Positions 56,660-64,000 of a stretch of 64,000 nucleotides of DNA are shown here, piece by piece. Within the stretch, counting starts at the first letter, position 1. The number at the start of each line of letters is the position of its first letter. The notes beneath the pieces were generated by a model, which was not told the DNA's origin, made no database searches, and saw only the letters and a list, made by a program, of their open reading frames with translations. Origin of the DNA: Symsagittifera roscoffensis. Its lineage: Eukaryota > Xenacoelomorpha > Acoela > Convolutidae. Position numbers and translations under genes: made by a program. The stretch spans positions 63,804,282 to 63,868,281 of the forward strand of contig NC_087066.1 in NCBI RefSeq assembly GCF_963678635.1, given 5' to 3'.

Positions 56660-58915
56660 TACCGAGTATTGCCTCCTCCTCTAATGCAATTGAAGAGATT
56701 GTTGAAGAGAGCTGTAAAAAACAACTAGTGAATAATGGACAATCAAACAAAAACAAGTTGCTGTTATTTTTTCTTGCTTTTGAGCATTAACTAAAACTGT
56801 ACTAATTATGAGAGTCAACCGTCATATATTGACTTTAGTGAAAAAAAAGTTTTCATTAGAAAAATTTGGATGTATTATAATTGAAACATTTGGGTCACCG
56901 TACCATTTACATACAAAATGCAATGTTGTAAGATTGAATGAGAACCTAAGAGCAGTACTGATCTTATTTGTAGGATATTTGGGAGAGAAAAGAAGATTAA
57001 CAGTATTTTCAATGGTAGAAAAATACCTAATTAACGAGAAGGGCTGACGTTAAAAACAATTCATGAAAACTCTATTTTTTGTTGAGAAGTAAATTGAAAA
57101 ATATCTTATAAAATTTTAAAAATTTTTTGAATAGAGCATCATAATGCAAATACGTCTACCATTTTTCTCTTGAATTGTTGTCAAAAACACTTAGAAATAA
57201 AAAAACTTTATTTTATTTATTCATTTTTATACATATATATGCACAATAAGATATTTTAAACATGTTATACAAACATGTATATAATTAAACAAAATGTTTA
57301 TTATGTATAAATCTAAAAGATGTTTACACCTTTATATGCTATTTTTATTAAAAAAATTTAGTTTTGATTGTTTTCCCTAATTAAAAGTTGGAGCTGTCAA
57401 AACACTTTGGCCTAGAGTGAGAACTGATGTATCATATAAGCATCGTCCTTGATCCAATCAACTTAAAATTTTAATTTTACGTGTTCTTACATACACTTTA
57501 CTTAACAACTTTTTTTTCTGAAAAACTTATCTTTAATGTTTCATAGAATCTGTATTTTTAAACATTCCCCAAAACAGTTCTGCTTAGAGCAGACAAAAGA
57601 GATAAAAACCATTTTTTTTTACAATTCACACTTTAACTTTAACTTTGACAATTTCTGAACACAAATAACACAAACGAAGGTTCACCTTAAAATCTGGGCC
57701 TTAAATTAAAGTAAAAAACTGTGTGGCAAATTGGTTTGCGTATAAAAATAGTCCCTCCTCATTTATAGTGGCTTTTTTCAGATTAGAACAAAAAAATTAA
57801 GGTGTAAAGGTTTGTGTAATGACCATAGATTTTGTGGTCAGTGCTTAAAAACAATATAACTACTGCGGATTTGTTATTTGTTTAAGACAAAACTTGGCTG
57901 ACTAAAAACGGTTGACCAGTTACAGAAAAAATTAGATGTCTAACAGAAGCTGAAAAAACATCGGAATTGCGTGAAATTTTTTTTTGTTAAACTAGATCAA
58001 AAAGGTGAGCAAATTCGCTGGGAAATCGGAAAAGTAAATTTTACTTTCGATTCTAGAAGTCCATTACGTTTTTCGTGATCGCTATAATTTTGCTTTTCTA
58101 TATAATTTACCTTCGTTTCATGAAAAGAACGGAAGCGAACTTGAAAATTAGAGGTGAGAGCGCGAAAAATCAAATTTTAGCGTGAATAATTTTTAAAACT
58201 TTTCCTGAAAAACAAAAAAAATCATTGTGTCCTTTATAGGAATCTGAACTAAGTTTATCAACTCTTAAAAACAAACCAGGAAATTCGGTCAACCTAGAAA
58301 ATTGCACGGCCATAATTTAATCTTATGGCTGTTATGACTAAAGTTTGTCATTTTGAGCTGAACTTTTTTTCACCATAATCTGTTTGTATAGCTAATTTTG
58401 AAATACAAAAGACAAAAATAGTAAAAATTTTAAATTATAAATAAATACAAATAAAAAAACTGAATCCTCAGTGCTATGTTAAATTTATTCTACAATTCGT
58501 ATTGCGTTACATGATTGATCACATAGATCTGATTAAAACATGATTTAAAACTGATAGCAACAGAAAAATTAATGGCAGAAACAAAATCTTCGTCAAATAA
58601 TTACAAGTTTTGAATCTGGCTTTTTGTAAACCTTTTAAATTGTATATTTTCAATTTAACTAGACTCAAGCTTTGGAGATCAAAGTGATGATTGTTGTAAT
58701 CTTTTTGACGAATTTTTGAATAACTGATCTTTGATGCTATTTTTAAGGAAAATGTGTAAGATTCAATATTTCATGAAAAAAAATTCATTTCCACAGCGAC
58801 TCGATCGTCTTTTATGCAGATTTTTTTCTGTGCATTTCACAACAAAAACATGTGTTCAAAACCAGTTGCAGTTTCTTGTTTTGGTCAGAGAAAAATTAAA
58901 CAAGTTAGAAAAATA
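56660..58915. other. No certain gene
   Basis: AT-rich, 2.2 kb. A 79-codon plus frame at 56808-57047 (CGIIIETFGSPYHLHTK-like, basic and hydrophobic) is the longest. It has no domain, and A+T-rich sequence gives such frames by chance. The last few hundred bases may be 3' UTR and flank of the receptor gene. Confidence 0.35.
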
Positions 58916-58923
58916 GACGATTA

Positions 58924-58929
58924 TTTATT
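58924..58929 (-). promoter_or_regulatory. Candidate polyadenylation signal of the receptor gene
   Basis: AATAAA on the minus strand, about 120 bases after the receptor stop codon. Confidence 0.4.
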
Positions 58930-59045
58930 TAAAGGAGAACTATTTAAATGATTTTTCACGCCTGAAAAAGTTAAGAAGACCAGTGGCACCTTGTGTATCA
59001 ATAAATCTACCCAGTGCAATGTGGCAGAACCCAGTGATTGATTTG

Positions 59046-62000
59046 CTATTCATTAGATGAGAATTGCTCACAGAGGTTGTCTGAAATGTGAGATGACGCA
59101 ACTGCGACATCGACAAAACAGAACTTAAAAGTGATCGCCATTATAACCGCGCAAAGTGCAAAGAAAAATGCAAATAATTTGTCCATAAGTTGTGAAAGAT
59201 TTCTCCATTCATATTCGATCATCTGAAGTTCTTCATACTTGTGCAGAAATTTGGTCACGTCGTTTAAACTTTTCACAACCTGCCCATTTGAACACAAATG
59301 TGCGGTCTCACTAGCGACTGATTTTTTCGCTTTAAGTGGACTTTTACTGGCCGAATGAATTTTTCGGTCGTTCGGTATTGTTACGTAGGCTTCAGAAGAT
59401 CCGTTTCGATGCTCAAAACTTGGTAGTGGTTTTTCCATACCAGGAATAGATCCCAACAATGGCGAGTTTCCAATTTGGCAAAAATGTTGGTCAACTGAGT
59501 TGTAGACTACGTTTATGGGACTAGGCGGCGAGTTCAAATTGGTTCCCAAGGAGCCGCAGTTTTTAGAGAGTAGGTTGTGCCGGGGTGCTTTGCGCCACAA
59601 CAAGAAAAGCAAGCGTCGGAGTATGACTGGCATAGGCTGGTGCTGTCTGGCTCTGTGGAAAACACATAGGACGAGCGAGTTGCAGAAGGTGGAAAGAGTG
59701 ACCATACTAATTTGCACGATGAAAAAAGTACCTGGAAATAAATGAAATCTTTTACAAATTTTGATAATGATAATTTGTTCCCAGCAAAAGTCCGAACTCA
59801 GACTTATTTACATAATTACCCATTTATCTAAAATAACTAAACTCAAGCGATCGCCATTTGACAAATTATGTCCATTTTCCGACATCCCCTTTACAATGAA
59901 TACCTAGTTATTAAAGTAAAAGGACAAAAGTGTATTCTACGAGGGATACTAGGGTATAAATCAATAATAGATATCACTTTTGCTGGAAACTGTTTTTTTA
60001 GTCAGAATCAAATGCTACATGTTGCAGTTTTGTGTCAACTAGGGTAAATTAAAGCGGATAAAACTTTGCCTACCGAGAATGGGTGCGTTCTTGGAACTGG
60101 GAGGCATGGCTTCTGCCACTCTCACATTGTTTACAGCCAGGGAAAGCAGAATGGTGATATTAAGGGCTATTTTCTCGCCACTAAAACAGAATACAGATCA
60201 TAAATCTAATAAGCTCCTCCCCCTTACTCCCATAGGGGGCGGTTTATGAGCGAGTATACGAACTTGGATCTGAGTCGAACTTTTTGAAGCGTTTTATTTT
60301 ATGAGTGTTCTGAGCGCCCAGTTTATGATACAGTATGCCAATTTGGATCTCAGTTGACTTTTTGAGCCAATCAGAATTGCGCATTATAAACTTAACGGGT
60401 AGCAAAATAAAACAATTAATTGGTATGATGGAGGATCTTTAGTCTCTTAACGGTAGGTGATGTTACTTAAATACCATAAAAAAATAAAGACGATTGAGAA
60501 TCAAGAATCATTGATGTTTAGATGTGTTCCGATAGATATCTTTGTTTTGGCATGTTCGCATTGTAGATAGCAATTGAACGATCTCCCCCTAAATCAATTC
60601 AGAGGGGAGACTGTTGTTCCGGGTGAGTTTTCGGGTTTTCTAGTTTTTCTTTTTTATTTTAAGATCAGGTACTACAGAAAACATCTGAATTTGTCGAGTA
60701 AGATATCACAGAAAAATTCAAACGACCTGTGCCTTGAATAACCCGTTTGAAATTTTTGAGCTTTAGTCTAGTTTCAACCGAACAAAGCAAGCAACCCGCA
60801 CTGACAAAAGTAGATAAGAAATAATAAGCTTGAATAAATTATGCAAATTGAGATTAGCTCTAGTATGAAAACAGTACAAAGGTTGAACAGATAAGATTGA
60901 TTTGGATCTTTTTAAAACTAATTTATATTGATCTTAAATTCCAGCTAAAATATCAATCTATTTTGATTTTGAATCGAGTTAAATCTATTTTTCCAGTCTT
61001 TTTTGTTTCCTTTATTGCATTATTTATTGATATTTATGGGGGATTTAAATCTTTTTTTTATTCGAAATATATTATTTTATCTGTCTTGAGTTGTTGTTGC
61101 ATTTATTTGTTGTCCATCATTTTTCATTAGACATCCATAGCGTCTGGTCGCATATTAAAAAACTGAATAGTTTTCAAAATTCAAATTATTTTTCAATTTG
61201 CAATGATTTTAAATTTGATTTATTTTGACCATTTTCTTGATTTGTTACACTTTTTTCTGCTTAAAACTTGGTTTAAGTTAATGGTTTCCTACGATTTCCT
61301 TGCAATTTTTTACGCTCAAAATTTGATTTGGTTTGGCAATTTTTTGTTTTGTTGCAGAAATTTTTGCTCAAAATCTGATTTAGTATCATGAGTTGCTATG
61401 CTGTAATTCCATATTTTTGAGCCCAAAATCTGTTTTACATTGATTATTTTCATGTTTTTTGTGAGCTTAAAATCTAATTTGTATCGACCTTTTTTCGATT
61501 CGTTACACGGGTTTTTGTTTAAATTTGATTCATTTTGATGATTTTCTTCAATTTAATTGCATGTTTTTAAGCTCAAAACCTGATATACATCAACTATTGT
61601 ATTTGTTACATACTGAAATCTACTTGATATGGATTTTTTAGATACTAAAATCCTTTTGCTCAGTTTTTTAAAATAATTTAGATTAGGATGGATTTAAGTA
61701 AGATTCGATTTTAGATGATTATCAAATCAATTTCACAAGTTTTTTACACACTTGAATCGATTCAAAATTTTTAAGAAAGATTAATTAAAACCCATTTAAA
61801 ATCAATTTAAATCAATCTAAAACCACTTTTGTCAGTGCGGCGAGTAGGTTTTATGAAATTTTTCTTAAGTAGTGAAAAACTTACTCCGGCAACAACTACT
61901 NNNNNNNNNNNNNNNNNNNNNNNNNNNNNNNNNNNNNNNNNNNNNNNNNNNNNNNNNNNNNNNNNNNNNNNNNNNNNNNNNNNNNNNNNNNNNNNNNNNN

Positions 62001-62803
62001 NNNNNNNNNNNNNNNNNNNNNNNNNNNNNNNNNNNNNNNNNNNNNNNNNNNNNNNNNNNNNNNNNNNNNNNNNNNNNNNNNNNNNNNNNNNNNNNNNNNN
62101 AAACTGTTAATTGAGATGTGCTTCAAAATGGTCGGTTTCTTACTTATGTTTTCGTTGCCGTTCTCAATAATCAATTCAGAAGGGTATTAGTCAAAGCTTT
62201 TTCAGCTGACTGCATATCCATGTTATTCTATTAAATGTTTTGGTTTAATACCTTTTCATTCTTTGAAAATATGGCTCTTTTTCCTTTCCCCCCCCCTCTC
62301 CCCCCCCCCCCCTCCCACCTCGCACGAGCTTCAATATATTAGTGTAACGAGTGGTTTTACGAGGTTGAGTATGAAAACCAAATATGTTTGTCGTGGCCTT
62401 ATTAGTCTGTATGTAAATTTTCATAACAATCGGACAATGTGGACAACAAATTTACACGTAAAAAATTGCAGGTGGGGGGGGGGGGGGAAGGAAAAAGAGC
62501 CGAAAATATTTAAGTTTCTGGAGAGAACAGAAAGTCGCGAAGGTTTCGTTTTTTTTTTGATAAAAAATAACTCAAAATGACGGAAGACACAGAAAATTTA
62601 AAATACACCTGCACGTGCTCTTAGAATGGTTGAAGGTTTTCTTTTTGAGTAACTGACCTATCATGACATGGCAAGTCTGTTTGTCGTAGGGGAAGTATCT
62701 GACATTGACCAGACAGCTGGTGACTAAAACATAGGAGGAGTCCCACGTGACCACTCCCCTGTAGTTCACCTTCAACTTCACAGGCACCTCCCGTATCTCA
62801 ACA
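59046..62803 (-). CDS. Nicotinic-type Cys-loop receptor subunit, 3' part (5' exons beyond right edge)
   Basis: Exons seen on the minus strand. 62803-62658: VEIREVPVKLKVNYRGVVTW and SCLVNVRYFPYDKQTCHV, a Cys loop with exactly 13 residues between cysteines and the FPYD core. 61885 into the gap: the last codons, spliced to the next exon, read LLPDGEK at the M1-M2 junction. 60180-60074: M2, GEKIALNITILLSLAV, then NNVRVAEAMPPSS. 59731-59046: M3 TFFIVQISMVTLSTFCNSLV, a loop of about 115 residues, M4 LMDKLFAFFFALCAVIMAIT, and a TAG. All splice sites seen are GT-AG (ATAG|gtcagt; ttttag|TGG; CTCG|gtaggc; ttccag|GTA). The receptor would be an acetylcholine-type ligand-gated cation channel (Glu at -1' and 20' kept). 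Odd points: N14', N15' and R17' in M2. The exon for loop C and most of M1 is missing in the gap. Confidence 0.85.
60190..60790. other. Receptor intron, no other gene
   Basis: Contains an imperfect duplication of about 90 bases (GAACTTGGATCTGAGTCGAA near 60259 and CAATTTGGATCTCAGTTGAC near 60340). Confidence 0.4.
60796..61840. mobile_element. Family D non-autonomous DNA element, 1,045 bp
   Basis: Perfect 16-bp inverted ends CCGCACTGACAAAAGT (60796-60811) and ACTTTTGTCAGTGCGG (61825-61840). The interior is T-rich with repeated GCTCAAAATTTGATTT-like phrases. No convincing gene: the frames 60897-61130 and 61203-61391 are hydrophobic through poly-T codons. A diverged relative is at 15010-15917. 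It lies in the receptor intron between the M1 and M2 exons. No target duplication was recognised. Confidence 0.65.
61901..62100. other. Assembly gap (200 N)
   Basis: A run of 200 N inside the receptor gene. It separates the exon edge at 61885-61900 from 62101 and probably hides the M1/loop C exon. Confidence 0.99.
62273..62501 (+). mobile_element. Family B hAT-like MITE, 229 bp
   Basis: Inverted ends GGCTCTTTTTCCTTTCCCCC and GGGGGAAGGAAAAAGAGCC, flanked by perfect octamers GAAAATAT (62265-62272 and 62502-62509). The 8-bp duplication is the size made by hAT transposases. In the receptor intron. Confidence 0.85.
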
Positions 62804-62839
62804 CTAAACAATTCCAAGCAAAAACAAATAATTTATATT

Positions 62840-62966
62840 TCTGACCCGCAGATTATGACATGTTTTTAATTTTTGACCCGCAGATTATGACATGTTTTTA
62901 ACTTCTGACCCGCAGATTATGACATGTTTTTAATTTTTGACCCGCAGATTATGACATGTTTTTAAA
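62840..62966 (+). repeat. Minisatellite, four units of 32 bp
   Basis: GACCCGCAGATTATGACATG followed by TTTTTAA begins at 62843, 62875, 62907 and 62939, exact period 32, with two or three substitutions only, so recent. It lies just upstream of the Cys-loop exon on the minus strand. Confidence 0.9.
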
Positions 62967-63016
62967 TCTGCCAGTGACGGCTCGAACGTTTTCTTCTAAG
63001 GAGTGGGAAATAAAAC

Positions 63017-63231
63017 GGCTCTTTTTCCTCCCTCAATCCCCCCTCACCTCGTATGAGCATCAATTTTTTGATGTAATGAGTGGTTTTACAAGGTTAATTA
63101 TGAAGACCAAATATGTTTGTCATGGCCCGCATGTTCGTCCGCATGTCAATTTTCGTGGTAATCGGTCGGTGGGAACAGTAATTTTACTTGCAAAAAATTG
63201 CAAGTGGGGGGGGGGGGAAGGAAAAAGAGCC
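63017..63231 (+). mobile_element. Family B hAT-like MITE, second receptor-intron copy
   Basis: Ends GGCTCTTTTTCCTCCCTC and GGGGAAGGAAAAAGAGCC, 215 bp. The flanking octamers AATAAAAC and AACGAAAC agree at 6 of 8 positions, a decayed duplication. More diverged from the 62273 copy than that copy is from the one at 9304. Confidence 0.7.
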
Positions 63232-63239
63232 AACGAAAC

Positions 63240-64000
63240 GAATGTTCTGCCCCGGGCAAAAAAGTCCAAAAAGTAGAAACTTTCCGAGACATTTGTGTCC
63301 GAGACAAATTTTCCCAGCTCGATCCTTTAATTTTATAAAAATTTAATTTGTTTTTAATTGACAAGGCATGTCCACCTAGTGTTTATCTTCATGTTTTGAC
63401 AAGAAAACCGCCATTCGAAGCTGAACATTTTGGGACCCATATGACCGGGGATGTGTTGTCTGGGCATTTTTCAGTCTTTTGGACAATTTTGTCTGGGACA
63501 CAATTATCCAAACACCAAAATGAATGTCTTTCATTTTCGAAATGAAAAGAAAAATTTCATCTGATCTTTACTTAACTTGTCTGAAAAACGGATAATTAGA
63601 CCACACTTTTTTGACAATCCAGGAATGTTTTTGAAATAGAAAAATGTACCCCGGCTCAAAATTGAAAAGAAAAGTTAAGATTTTGAAAAAAAGCATTGGT
63701 TGATCTGTGTAATTTTGAGTAGATTTCTTCAACCGGATAAAAACAACTGGCTATTTAATTCAGGCGCAAATAACAAATGACCAAATTTTTTGGTTCCACT
63801 GAAATTGCTACCGGAACAAAATCTAATTCAGTCATTTTGAGCCCAAGAATGAGAAAAGCTCGCTTATACATTCCGTTCCATGGTAGAATGACTATCAAAT
63901 GAGGTGTCATTCACGCTAAAATGGGCTCATTTTAACCCGATTAACACACCCAATTAACCTTGCCGGCATTTGATCTACCTATGCACAAAAAATGACAGCC
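63240..64000. other. No exon recognised to window end
   Basis: Presumably intron or upstream part of the receptor gene. A duplicated phrase GTCCGAGACA / TCTGGGACACAA (63290-63505) occurs. No splice-bounded frame with receptor homology. Confidence 0.35.

Noticed and set aside
56808-57047. 79-codon plus frame, basic and hydrophobic
   Set aside because: No domain, no splice or promoter context, and codon use like the surrounding AT-rich DNA.
61829-62174. Long open frames through the second gap
   Set aside because: Only the few codons at 61885-61900 on the minus strand have splice support; the rest is gap.

Overview
The window is a piece of an animal nuclear genome, AT-rich with split genes. 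Evidence for an animal is a pentameric Cys-loop (nicotinic-type) receptor, a PMP22/claudin-like four-span membrane protein, GT-AG introns of several hundred to several thousand bases, AATAAA signals and a repeat load of Maverick/Polinton, Ty3/Gypsy, LINE-like and hAT-like elements. I cannot name the species; an invertebrate is more likely than a vertebrate. Two runs of 200 N (10701-10900, 61901-62100) are assembly gaps. Most of the window is repetitive or decayed DNA, and perhaps 5 percent is host coding sequence.

Layout. 1-477 is the 3' end of a coiled-coil protein gene (+). 1.8-3.4 kb holds an internally deleted Ty3/Gypsy relic (-). 3.9-5.7 kb holds stacked copies of a non-autonomous element, family A, which recurs across the window. 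6-11.3 kb is tandem repeats, an inverted repeat and hAT-like MITEs, one split by a nested insertion. A terminal exon (+) sits at 11.8 kb, followed by a 525-bp tandem duplication. A PMP22/claudin-like gene (-) lies at 18.1-19.7 kb with a hAT-like MITE in its intron. A TGGA-type microsatellite runs from 21.6 to 23.3 kb, followed by a satellite of about 163-bp monomers.

The largest structure is a Maverick/Polinton of about 14.1 kb (25205-39284). It has terminal inverted repeats of about 0.5 kb and lies inside the 163-bp satellite, which resumes on the other side (39.3-41.5 kb). A protein-primed B-family DNA polymerase with N-terminal zinc fingers is on the minus strand. The plus strand carries relics of the packaging ATPase, integrase, minor and major capsid proteins, a basic core-like protein and an adenain-type protease. 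Every one is broken by stops, frameshifts or lost active-site residues, so this is a dead copy.

Downstream are LINE reverse-transcriptase relics (43.7-44.3 and 46.6-47.5 kb), a 220-bp tandem repeat (49.3-50.4 kb), a three-exon gene for a Golgi-type glycosyltransferase-like protein (50654-55339, -), more family A copies, and the 3' part of a nicotinic-type receptor gene (-) from 59 kb to the right edge. That receptor has unusual polar residues in its pore helix, and its M1 exon lies largely in the second gap. The host genes show no functional link to each other, as is normal in an animal genome.
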